From: JAEUMY01 sp033764435
GTDB lineage: Bacteria; Pseudomonadota; Gammaproteobacteria; Burkholderiales; Usitatibacteraceae
Assembly: GCA_033764435.1 (NCBI GenBank)
Contig: JANRIX010000055.1
Coordinates: 124,001-188,000, forward strand
DNA: 64,000 nucleotides
Direction of reading: 5' to 3'
The position numbers and the translations under genes are program-made. Under the pieces are notes generated by a model, which had not been told where the DNA came from, searched no databases, and was given only the letters and a program-made list of their open reading frames with translations. Below are positions 18,679 to 26,247 of this stretch, one piece after another (position 1 is the first letter of the stretch; each line of letters opens with the position of its first letter).

Positions 18679-19124
18679 ATTCAGTCGATGTTCGAATCCT
18701 GGACGAGAGAATGCGCGACGCTCTGCCGGCCTACGCAACGCCGGGGGCAGCAGGTCTGGACTTGAAGGCGTGCATCGATGCACCCATCGAACTGGCACCG
18801 GGCGCCAGCGAACTGATCCCGACCGGGATCGCCATTCACCTCGCCGACCCCGGCCTCGCCGCCGTTCTGCTTCCACGCTCCGGCTTGGGCCACAAGAGCG
18901 GCATTGTGCTGGGCAATCTTGTTGGCCTGATCGACTCCGACTATCAGGGCCAGATATTCGTCTCCCTGTGGAACCGCAGCAGCGCCGCATTCACAGTGAA
19001 GCCGATGGACCGCATCGCGCAGATGGTGGTGATCCCCGTCATGCAGGTATCGTTCAATGTCGTCGATAACTTTCGCGATTCCGCCCGGGGTGCGGGCGGT
19101 TTCGGACATACCGGCACCCGCTGA
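18675..19124 (+). CDS. dut: dUTP diphosphatase
   Basis: Hydrolyses dUTP to dUMP, keeping uracil out of DNA and supplying thymidylate synthesis. 149 residues, trimeric dUTPase family. All five motifs can be seen: PGAAGLDLKA (I), PRSGLGHKSGIVLGN (II), LVGLIDSDYQGQ (III), KPMDRIAQMVV (IV) and the C-terminal RGAGGFGHTG (V). The only start giving full length is the TTG at 18675, which overlaps the coaBC stop as TTGA; the coaBC-dut pair is common in proteobacteria. Confidence 0.96.
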   Translation: MNSVDVRILDERMRDALPAYATPGAAGLDLKACIDAPIELAPGASELIPTGIAIHLADPGLAAVLLPRSGLGHKSGIVLGNLVGLIDSDYQGQIFVSLWNRSSAAFTVKPMDRIAQMVVIPVMQVSFNVVDNFRDSARGAGGFGHTGTR

Positions 19125-19142
19125 TACGCCTTGATCCAACGG

Positions 19143-19640
19143 ATGCGACTCATGAACTGGATATTGAATCCCCGACTGCGCCACACCGCTTCGACGTGTA
19201 TTGCATTGGTTGCATTGGCCGCCATCTTCACGTTCTGGCCTGCCCGAGCCAACGCGCAGGGCCCGTTGCCCACGATGACCGTCAGTGTCGAGGGTCATGC
19301 CGTCAAGGCTGAGATTGCGGCAACTTTCGAGTCGCGCATGAAGGGGCTCATGCACAGGGAAAAGCTGGGCAAGAACGATGGCATGCTGTTTGTCTTTGAT
19401 CAGGTCGGATATCACGCAATGTGGATGAAGAACACCCTGATTCCCCTCTCCGTGGCGTTTCTGGACGAGGAGGGCAGGATTCTGAACATCGCCGAAATGC
19501 AGCCGCATTCGGAATCCCAGCACATGGCGGCCGGCCCGGCTCGCTATGCGCTCGAGATGAACGCCGGCTGGTTCAGCGAGCGAAAGATTGCACCGGGCGC
19601 GAGGGTCAAAGGCTTGGAAAAGGCACCAAAGGGTCGTTAG
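19143..19640 (+). CDS. Exported DUF192 family protein
   Basis: A 165-residue protein with a signal peptide or membrane anchor (about residues 12-38, ending ARANAQ). The mature region is a DUF192 domain: FESRMKGLMHREKLGKNDGM, then LFVFDQVGYHAMWMKNTLIPL, SVAFLDEEGRILNIAEM and ALEMNAGWF. The family is small, beta-rich and of unknown function, usually one per genome. It follows dut by 18 bases. The start is uncertain: ATG 19143 is used, ATG 19152 or TTG 19131 are possible. Confidence 0.85.
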   Translation: MRLMNWILNPRLRHTASTCIALVALAAIFTFWPARANAQGPLPTMTVSVEGHAVKAEIAATFESRMKGLMHREKLGKNDGMLFVFDQVGYHAMWMKNTLIPLSVAFLDEEGRILNIAEMQPHSESQHMAAGPARYALEMNAGWFSERKIAPGARVKGLEKAPKGR

Positions 19641-19742
19641 CCTGCTGCGGCACGCACAACATCAAGCGACCGCAACCTTCCTTGAAGTCCAGTAAGATTT
19701 CTGTTTGGCGCAGGCTCTGCGCACCACCCAGCGAGGTCCATC

Positions 19743-20069
19743 GTGAGTGAATCCATTGTCCATGTGACAGACAGCAGTTTCGATCAGGAAGTCCTTCAGT
19801 CCACCACGCCCGTGCTCGTGGACTACTGGGCTGAATGGTGCGGCCCCTGCAAGATGATCGGCCCGATTCTCGATGAAGTGGCACGTGAATATGCCGGTCG
19901 GCTGAAAGTTGCAAAGCTCAACATTGACGAGAATGCCGCCACCCCGCCGAAATATGGCATTCGCGGCATTCCGACCCTGATGCTGTTCAAGGCGGGAAAT
20001 GTGGAGGCGACGAAAGTGGGCGCGCTCTCAAAATCGCAATTGGCCGCATTCATCGACAGCAATCTATGA
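19743..20069 (+). CDS. trxA: Thioredoxin 1
   Basis: Cytoplasmic disulfide reductase, 108 residues. The active site WCGPC is at residues 32-36 in VLVDYWAEWCGPCKMIGPIL; the cis-proline segment is IRGIPTLMLFKAG. The start is a GTG at 19743 with a GAGG site 6 bases upstream, which fits the family length. It lies upstream of rho, the classical trxA-rho order of beta- and gammaproteobacteria. A 19-base sequence upstream (19682-19700) recurs with one mismatch between fhs and ybaK. Confidence 0.97.
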   Translation: MSESIVHVTDSSFDQEVLQSTTPVLVDYWAEWCGPCKMIGPILDEVAREYAGRLKVAKLNIDENAATPPKYGIRGIPTLMLFKAGNVEATKVGALSKSQLAAFIDSNL

Positions 20070-20115
20070 CCGCGAGCCGGGCGCCCGCCTGCAGATTGAG
20101 GCGCCCGGCCCCGCG

Positions 20116-20144
20116 TTGACAGGCCGAGGTGATCGGCCTATCCT
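20116..20144 (+). promoter_or_regulatory. Predicted sigma-70 promoter of rho, with a dyad as spacer
   Basis: A consensus -35 TTGACA (20116-20121), a 17-base spacer and TATCCT (20139-20144) as -10. The whole spacer is an inverted repeat, GGCCGA-GGTGA-TCGGCC, which could be an operator. A strong hairpin with CCGGGCGCC/GGCGCCCGG arms (20077-20108) sits just upstream, after trxA. Transcripts from here would have a leader of about 145 bases. Confidence 0.65.
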
Positions 20145-20252
20145 CTCATCTCATCCGGTAGGTCCCTCCGCAGCACTCCCCCCAGATTCTGCAGTCAAGA
20201 TCCGCACCACCGGAACGGCGCGCGCTCGTTGCCAGCGCCCCTTCACCACATC

Positions 20253-20262
20253 CGAATATTCG
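20253..20262. repeat. Core copy of dispersed palindrome (CGAATATTCG)
   Basis: A 10-bp core with CC instead of GC on the left, in the rho leader region 34 bases before the rho start codon. Confidence 0.88.
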
Positions 20263-20296
20263 CGACTTCCCGGCCTCGCCGAGAGGCATTCCAGCC

Positions 20297-21556
20297 ATGC
20301 ATCTTTCCGACCTGAAACTTCTCCATGTCTCCGAACTTGTGGACATGGCCGCCAAGAACGATCTTGAAGGCGCCAATCGCCTGCGCAAGCAGGAGCTGAT
20401 CTTCGCCCTGCTGAAACACCAGGCCAAGAAAGGTGACGCCATCTTCGGCGACGGGACGCTCGAAGTCCTGCAAGACGGGTTCGGCTTCCTGCGTTCTCCC
20501 GACACGTCATATCTGGCCGGCCCGGACGACATCTATGTGAGCCCATCGCAGATTCGCCGCTTCAATCTGCACACGGGTGACACCATTGAAGGCGAGATTC
20601 GCACGCCGAAGGAAGGCGAGCGCTACTTCGCCCTGGTCAAAGTGGACAAGGTCAACGGCGAGGCGCCCGAGAACACCAAGAACAAGATCCTCTTCGAGAA
20701 CCTGACACCGCTGCACCCGACCAAGGTGCTTCGTCTCGAGCGAGACATCAAGGCCGAGGAAAACCTCACCGGTCGCGTCATCGACATCATTGCGCCCATC
20801 GGCAAGGGTCAGCGCGGCCTCATCGTGTCGCCGCCCAAGGCGGGCAAGACCGTGCTCATGCAGCATGTCGCGCACGCCATCACGTCGAACAATCCGGACG
20901 TGGTCATGATCGTGCTGCTGATCGACGAACGTCCCGAGGAAGTGACGGAAATGATGCGCACGGTGAAGGGCGAAGTCGTGGCTTCCACCTTCGACGAACC
21001 GGCGACGCGTCATGTGCAGGTGGCTGAAATGGTCATCGAGAAAGCCAAGCGCCTCGTTGAACACAAGAAGGACGTGGTCATCCTGCTGGACTCGATCACC
21101 CGTCTGGCACGCGCCTACAACACTGTCGTGCCGGCATCCGGCAAGGTGTTGACCGGCGGCGTGGATTCCAACGCGCTGCAGCGTCCCAAGCGCTTCTTCG
21201 GCGCCGCACGCAATGTGGAAGAAGGTGGATCACTGACCATCATTGCCACCGCGCTCATCGATACCGGTTCGCGCATGGACGACGTGATCTACGAGGAATT
21301 CAAGGGTACGGGCAACATGGAAATCCACCTCGACCGCCGCATGGCCGAGAAGCGGGTCTACCCGTCCATCAACGTCAACCGCTCCGGCACCCGCCGGGAG
21401 GAACTGCTGCTCGGGCCGGATGTGCTGCAGAAAGTCTGGATTCTCCGCAAGCTCATGTACAGCATGGATGAAATGGAAGCGACGGAATTCCTGCTGGAGC
21501 GCCTGCGCGGCTCAAAGACCAACGCCGAGTTCTTCGAGGCGATGAAGCGCACCTGA
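20297..21556 (+). CDS. rho: Transcription termination factor Rho
   Basis: Hexameric RNA-dependent ATPase that ends transcription at factor-dependent sites. 419 residues, the standard length, without the extra N-terminal insertion seen in some phyla. N-terminal RNA-binding domain starts MHLSDLKLLHVSELVDMA; the primary RNA site includes FGFLRSPDTSYLAGPDDIYV. Walker A is in SPPKAGKTVLMQHVA and Walker B in VVILLDSITRLARAYN; the Q- and R-loop regions PASGKVLTGGVDSNALQRPK and the C-terminal hexamer contacts follow. It probably has its own promoter at 20116-20144 with a long leader, where autoregulation is plausible. Confidence 0.98.
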   Translation: MHLSDLKLLHVSELVDMAAKNDLEGANRLRKQELIFALLKHQAKKGDAIFGDGTLEVLQDGFGFLRSPDTSYLAGPDDIYVSPSQIRRFNLHTGDTIEGEIRTPKEGERYFALVKVDKVNGEAPENTKNKILFENLTPLHPTKVLRLERDIKAEENLTGRVIDIIAPIGKGQRGLIVSPPKAGKTVLMQHVAHAITSNNPDVVMIVLLIDERPEEVTEMMRTVKGEVVASTFDEPATRHVQVAEMVIEKAKRLVEHKKDVVILLDSITRLARAYNTVVPASGKVLTGGVDSNALQRPKRFFGAARNVEEGGSLTIIATALIDTGSRMDDVIYEEFKGTGNMEIHLDRRMAEKRVYPSINVNRSGTRREELLLGPDVLQKVWILRKLMYSMDEMEATEFLLERLRGSKTNAEFFEAMKRT

Positions 21557-21597
21557 GCTTCACAGGACATCCGCAAAAGCATCTGAATATCAAATAC

Positions 21598-21626
21598 TTG
21601 CACTAACCAGCCCAATTGGGCATAAT
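21598..21626 (+). promoter_or_regulatory. Predicted sigma-70 promoter of rpmE
   Basis: TTGCAC (21598-21603) and CATAAT (21621-21626) separated by 17 bases, placing the start of transcription about 105 bases upstream of rpmE. The -10 matches at five of six positions, the -35 at three. Confidence 0.5.
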
Positions 21627-21739
21627 GCGCGGTTTTCAACTTTCGCCGTTCCACGGCGGGCATAGAGCCGCGATTCCCGCAACGCATTCGCAAGACATCG
21701 CAGGCTGCGCCGCCAGATTGGCCAGAAAAGGACCCGAGC

Positions 21740-22009
21740 ATGAAAGCCAACACCCACCCCAACTACAACGAAGTCATTTTTGTCGACACCAGCTGTGACT
21801 TCAAATTCCTGACTCGGTCCACGCTCGAGGTCAAGGGCGGCGACAAGATGAAGTGGACGGATGGCAAGGAATATCCGGTCGTCAAGATCGAAGTGTCCTC
21901 GGAATCGCACCCGTTCTACACGGGCAAGCACAAGATCATGGATACCGCTGGCCGTATCGACAAGTTCCGTCAGCGCTACGCGAAGAAGCCGGTGGCCGCC
22001 AAGGCCTGA
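21740..22009 (+). CDS. rpmE2: 50S ribosomal protein L31, type B
   Basis: An 89-residue protein beginning MKANTHPNYNEVIFVDTSCD and containing EVSSESHPFYTGKHKIMDTA and GRIDKFRQRY. It lacks the CxxC zinc-binding pairs of type A L31, so it is the zinc-independent type B. The rho-rpmE order is typical of betaproteobacteria. A 24-base palindrome and an intrinsic terminator follow. Confidence 0.96.
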   Translation: MKANTHPNYNEVIFVDTSCDFKFLTRSTLEVKGGDKMKWTDGKEYPVVKIEVSSESHPFYTGKHKIMDTAGRIDKFRQRYAKKPVAAKA

Positions 22010-22017
22010 GGCCCACG

Positions 22018-22041
22018 TGCCTTGCGAATATTCGCAAGGCA
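22018..22041. repeat. 24-bp perfect palindrome built on GCGAATATTCGC
   Basis: The 12-mer (22024-22035) is extended by six complementary bases on each side (TGCCTT / AAGGCA), the longest single-unit dyad of the family in this window. It lies 9 bases past the rpmE stop and before the terminator. Confidence 0.93.
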
Positions 22042-22055
22042 ACCGTGTTGGAGAG

Positions 22056-22081
22056 AGGCAGCCTTTCGGCTGCCTTTTTCA
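22056..22081 (+). terminator. Intrinsic terminator after rpmE
   Basis: Arms AGGCAGCC and GGCTGCCT (22056-22063 and 22068-22075) around TTTC, followed by a run of T. Confidence 0.92.
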
Positions 22082-22188
22082 TTTCCGATTGATTCACAGT
22101 GCCCGGCACTATGGCGCCAGGCATGCCAGCCGAGCGGCCGGATTTACAATGCGCACGATGCCGATCGCACAGCCCACTCACCGCCACC

Positions 22189-23913
22189 ATGGCCGACACT
22201 GATCGCGCTGGTTCCCCGAACGCGACTGACGCGAGCCGTACACTGGGCTCAACCCGCCAGGCGCTGACGAATGCGCTGGGCCAGCCCATTGTGTTCGATG
22301 GGACGAGCACGCCGGTCAAAGCAGCCCTGTTCATCCTGGTCTGCCTGGCCTGGCTGCTGCCCGGGCTGGTCGGCCGCGACCCGTGGAAGCCGGACGAAGC
22401 GGCGAATTTCGGTGTCATCCATTCCATTTTGCAGGGCGAAGGCTGGATCGTGCCTGCGATTGTGGGTGTGCCGTATCTCGAGTACCCGCCTTTTGCAGCA
22501 TGGGTCGCATCGACGTTCGCCACCTTGCTGTCGCCCTGGCTGCCGCTGCACGATGGCGCCCGTCTCGCCAGCGGCTTCTGGGTGGCCCTCACCATGTGGT
22601 TCTGCGCCCGCGCCGCGATGGAGTTGTCGGATGAGCGGGCTGGACGCATCGCCGCGCTGACCCTGCTGGGCTGTTGGGGCCTGCTGCTGCGCGGACATGA
22701 GATCAGCTTCGCGCTGCCACCCATGGCGGGTGCGGCCATCGCATTCCATGGCCTTGCAGTGCTGGATCGCCAGCCGCGCCACGCGACCCGCTGGATGGCC
22801 CTTGGTGCCGCCATCGTTGCGCTCTCTGCTGGATTGATGCCGGCCGTGCTCTGTCTGCTGCCGGTCGTCGTGATGATGGCTTGGCGCGCAGCGTGGCGCC
22901 GTACAGCGGTGCAAAGAGCGCTCGGCATCAGCCTGGTCGTGCTCTTCGCTGCGGCAGCGCTCTGGCCGATTCTGATATGGCGGGACGGCACAGTCCCGCT
23001 GGATCGTTGGTTGCCCACGGCACTCGGCATCCAGACGCTGGCTGCCACGGGTCGCCCGTTCGAGCCAACCTACTTCCTGCGAATCCTGCCCTGGTATGCA
23101 TTGCCTGCGTTGCCGATTGCCCTCTGGATCTGGCTGAAGGACCGCCGGGTTCTGGGCGAACGTCCTGAACTGCAACTGCCGCTGGTGACCTTCTGCGTGT
23201 TGCTGGTCGGGTTGTCACTTTCGCGCGACCCGCGCGATGACATGGCGCTACCGCTCCTGATCCCGCTGGTCGTCGTCGCGGTACAGGCGCTTGATCGACT
23301 GCCGCGGGGACTGGCCAGCTTTGTCGATTGGCTGGGACTGGTGACCTTTGTCTTCATCGCAGGCCTGCTCTGGAGCGGCTGGGCCGGCGTGGTTACCGGC
23401 GTCCCACGTGGCGCCGCGCGCTGGGCGGCGCGACAGGCACCGGGCTACATACATGAGTTGAGCTGGATCGCCTTCACCATCGCCGCGTTGCTCACCATCG
23501 TGTGGTTGTTCGCCGTGCTGCGTACCCGCCGCACGCACCGCCGCGCGATCGTGAATTGGTGCGCCGGCATGACCTTGATCTGGATGCTGGCCAATCTGCT
23601 GTGGCTGCCCGCGATCGACCATGTGCGGAGCTATCGCAGCACAGCAGCCGCGATCAAGACTGCCCTGCCCACCGGCGCTGAATGTCTGGGCCAGATCCAC
23701 CTCGGTGACCCGCAGCGGGCCGCGTTTCACTACCACGCGGGACTGACGTTCAAGCCTGTCGCGTCGCTGGACGAGGCAACGTGCGGGCTGGTGCTGATTC
23801 AGGGCGTGCGTGATCGCGCACCGACGGTGCCTGCGGGATGGCATCTGATCTGGGACGGGGCGCGGCCCGGCGATCAGGCGGAACGCTTCCGCCTCTACGT
23901 ACGCCGCGGCTGA
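22189..23913 (+). CDS. ArnT/PMT-like membrane glycosyltransferase
   Basis: A polytopic inner-membrane protein of 574 residues in the GT-C fold (ArnT/PMT_2). The first periplasmic loop has the RDPWKPDEAANFGVIHSILQ motif with the acidic pair expected of the catalytic site. About ten to twelve hydrophobic segments follow and a small soluble C-terminal domain (about 490-574, ending RLYVRRG). Such enzymes move a sugar or aminosugar from a polyprenyl phosphate to lipid A, a protein or another glycan; the acceptor here is unknown. The ATG at 22189 is chosen since a TACAAT hexamer lies at 22145 and the upstream frame has no family similarity. It stands alone between rpmE and the convergent glcF. Confidence 0.82.
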   Translation: MADTDRAGSPNATDASRTLGSTRQALTNALGQPIVFDGTSTPVKAALFILVCLAWLLPGLVGRDPWKPDEAANFGVIHSILQGEGWIVPAIVGVPYLEYPPFAAWVASTFATLLSPWLPLHDGARLASGFWVALTMWFCARAAMELSDERAGRIAALTLLGCWGLLLRGHEISFALPPMAGAAIAFHGLAVLDRQPRHATRWMALGAAIVALSAGLMPAVLCLLPVVVMMAWRAAWRRTAVQRALGISLVVLFAAAALWPILIWRDGTVPLDRWLPTALGIQTLAATGRPFEPTYFLRILPWYALPALPIALWIWLKDRRVLGERPELQLPLVTFCVLLVGLSLSRDPRDDMALPLLIPLVVVAVQALDRLPRGLASFVDWLGLVTFVFIAGLLWSGWAGVVTGVPRGAARWAARQAPGYIHELSWIAFTIAALLTIVWLFAVLRTRRTHRRAIVNWCAGMTLIWMLANLLWLPAIDHVRSYRSTAAAIKTALPTGAECLGQIHLGDPQRAAFHYHAGLTFKPVASLDEATCGLVLIQGVRDRAPTVPAGWHLIWDGARPGDQAERFRLYVRRG

Positions 23914-23918
23914 ATCGC

Positions 23919-25157
23919 TCAGGCGCCGGCAAGGCGACTTGCGATCAGTTCCAGCCAGTGCTGAACCGGCGTCTGCGCCCCGCTTTCGATATGCGTGAGG
24001 CAACCAATGTTGGCCGTGGCGATTACGCCCGGTGCGCCTGACTGCAGCGCGGCAACTTTGCGTGAAAGCAGTTCCTGCGACAGTGCTTCCTGCAGCAGCG
24101 AGTAGGTCCCTGCGGAGCCGCAGCAAAGGTGGCTGTCCGGCACGGCCGTGAGGCTGTAGCCGGCATCGCGCAGCAAATTCTCGACGACACCACGAATCTT
24201 CAGACCATGCTGCAGGCTGCAAGGCGAGTGAAACGCCACACGCGGCAGCGCACTCGATTGCGCGGGCTTGAGCGCGCGCGTTAGCGCCTCGCGTTCGGCA
24301 TCCAGAATCTCCGCAGGGTCACGCGCCAACGCAGCCACGCGCGCCGCGCGTTCCGCATAGACGCTGTCTCCGGCAAGCAGATGGCCGTATTCGCGCACAT
24401 GCGTGCCGCATCCGCTGGCCGTGACCACGATGGCCTCTGCGCCCGCTTCAATCTGCGGCCACCAGGCATCGATGTTTTGGCGCGCGCGTTCACGGGATTC
24501 ATCGAGCGCGCTCAAGTGATGCGACACCGCGCCGCAACAACCGGCCGACGGCGCAGCCTGAACCGACACTCCGAGCGCATCCATGATCCGCGCAAACGCA
24601 GCATTGATATCCGGCGCAAGCACCGGCTGGACGCAACCCTGCAGGACGATCATCGACCGCGCGTGGCGCGTCACCGGCCAAACGCCGCCCTTGCGTGGCG
24701 CCGGCAATTTGCGCGCCAGCGCGTCCGGAAGCATCGGCTTCGCCACGCGACCGGCCGCCGTGGCGAGCGAGAACAGCGACGTGCTGGACACGACCTTGCG
24801 CAAGCCCCAGCGCATGACCCGTTCGGTCACAGGTCGAGGCGCCCGCGCTTCGGCCACTTCGCGGCCAATGTCGACAAGCCGGCCATACTGCACACCGGAC
24901 GGGCAGGTGGTTTCGCAGGCGCGACAGGTGAGGCAACGATCCAGATGGTGGCGTGTCTTGTCCGTGACGTTGCCGCCCTCCAGCATCTGCTTCATGAGAT
25001 AGATTCGGCCACGCGGGCTGTCCAACTCGTCGCCCACGACGTTGTACGTGGGACAGGTCGCCAGGCAGAAGCCGCAATGCACGCACTTGCGCAGGATGTC
25101 CTCTGCCTCACGCCCTTGTGGTGTGTCGCTCAGCGCCGGATCGAGTCGTGTCTGCAT
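23919..25157 (-). CDS. glcF: Glycolate oxidase, iron-sulfur subunit
   Basis: Electron-carrying subunit of the membrane-associated glycolate oxidase that turns glycolate into glyoxylate. 412 residues. Two [4Fe-4S] motifs lie near the N-terminus: CVHCGFCLATCP (residues about 25-36) and CLTCRACETTCP (about 75-86). Two CCG-type domains (cysteine-rich) follow, one with PSAGCCGAVSHHL and one with DSHLCCGSAGTYSLLQ. It follows glcE by 19 bases in a minus-strand glcD-glcE-glcF operon that converges on the glycosyltransferase gene (5 bases apart). Confidence 0.95.
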   Translation of the reverse strand: MQTRLDPALSDTPQGREAEDILRKCVHCGFCLATCPTYNVVGDELDSPRGRIYLMKQMLEGGNVTDKTRHHLDRCLTCRACETTCPSGVQYGRLVDIGREVAEARAPRPVTERVMRWGLRKVVSSTSLFSLATAAGRVAKPMLPDALARKLPAPRKGGVWPVTRHARSMIVLQGCVQPVLAPDINAAFARIMDALGVSVQAAPSAGCCGAVSHHLSALDESRERARQNIDAWWPQIEAGAEAIVVTASGCGTHVREYGHLLAGDSVYAERAARVAALARDPAEILDAEREALTRALKPAQSSALPRVAFHSPCSLQHGLKIRGVVENLLRDAGYSLTAVPDSHLCCGSAGTYSLLQEALSQELLSRKVAALQSGAPGVIATANIGCLTHIESGAQTPVQHWLELIASRLAGA

Positions 25158-25176
25158 GGCTCTGGAAGTGGTTCGG

Positions 25177-26247
25177 TCAGAAACTGTCGAGGCGACCCGG
25201 ATTCAGGATGCCGGCCGGATCAAAGGTGAGTTTCAGTCGCTGATGCAACGGCACCAGCGCGGCAGGCAGCGGATGAAACACGCGCGCGCCGGGCAGGCCG
25301 CCGCGAAAACAGGTCACGTGGCCGCCCATTGCCGACACTGATTCTCGCAGCGCACCGAGGTCCTCCACATCGCGCAACCAGCGCTGCGCCCCGCCCCACT
25401 CAATCCATTGCGCTAGCGGCGCATTGCGAATATTCGCGTGGGTGATGGCCGGCACGGCTACGCGCACCAATGACGAGGCCGATGCGAAAAACGCATGCGA
25501 CTGCTCGCGCAGGTCGCGCCAAAATGCATCACCGCTCTCGACTCGTTCGCCACCGATTTTGGCCACCGCAGCGGCCACACCTGCAACCGCGCCGGAAAGG
25601 CGCACGTGCAGCTGTCCGTCGTGCCAGGATGTCGCCGATAGCGGCAACGGACTCGCCGCCCACAGGTTCATGCGCTCGATGGCGGCGGCAGCATCCATCT
25701 CCAGGCGCAGGGTGGCCTCGGCAGCGGGCTTCGGCAGCACCTTGAAGGACATCTCAACCAGCACGCCGAGTGTGCCCATGGCACCGGCCATAAGACGGGT
25801 CACGTCATAGCCTGCGACATTCTTGATGACGCGACCGCCAAATGAGAGATCCTGTCCAGTGCCGTCGAGAATGCGTGCACCCAGCATGAAATCGCGCACG
25901 GCGCCCGCATAGGCGCGACGGGGCCCGGACAAGCCGGTCGCGACCGTGCCTCCGATCGTTGCGCTTGAGCCGAAATGCGGCGGCTCGAAGGGGAGCATCT
26001 GGCCCGCGTCGGCCAGTACTTGTTCGACTTCTGCGAGCGGCGTGCCAGCGCGCACGGTCAGCACCAGCTCTTTCGGTTCGTAATCGACGATGCCGGCGAG
26101 GGCCGTGGTGGACAGGCTGTCGCCCGCGCCGGCTGCGCCGAGAAAGTCCTTGCTGCCGCCGCCCAGGATGCGAAGCGGCATGCGGGACGCGGACGCGGCC
26201 CGCAGTCGATCCTGCAGCGAATGAATGACGCCGGACAGGTCGCTCAT
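25177..26247 (-). CDS. glcE: Glycolate oxidase, FAD-binding subunit
   Basis: FAD-binding subunit of glycolate oxidase, 356 residues. The PCMH-type FAD fold is recognisable from PLRILGGGSKDFLGA and the downstream HFGSSATIGGTVATGLSGPR, where GlcE proteins have this Gly-rich segment. The sequence IKNVAGYDVTRLMAGAMGTL follows. Its ATG shares one base with the glcD stop (TGATG). Codons for HANIRN hold a perfect copy of the dispersed palindrome (25426-25437). Confidence 0.95.
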   Translation of the reverse strand: MSDLSGVIHSLQDRLRAASASRMPLRILGGGSKDFLGAAGAGDSLSTTALAGIVDYEPKELVLTVRAGTPLAEVEQVLADAGQMLPFEPPHFGSSATIGGTVATGLSGPRRAYAGAVRDFMLGARILDGTGQDLSFGGRVIKNVAGYDVTRLMAGAMGTLGVLVEMSFKVLPKPAAEATLRLEMDAAAAIERMNLWAASPLPLSATSWHDGQLHVRLSGAVAGVAAAVAKIGGERVESGDAFWRDLREQSHAFFASASSLVRVAVPAITHANIRNAPLAQWIEWGGAQRWLRDVEDLGALRESVSAMGGHVTCFRGGLPGARVFHPLPAALVPLHQRLKLTFDPAGILNPGRLDSF

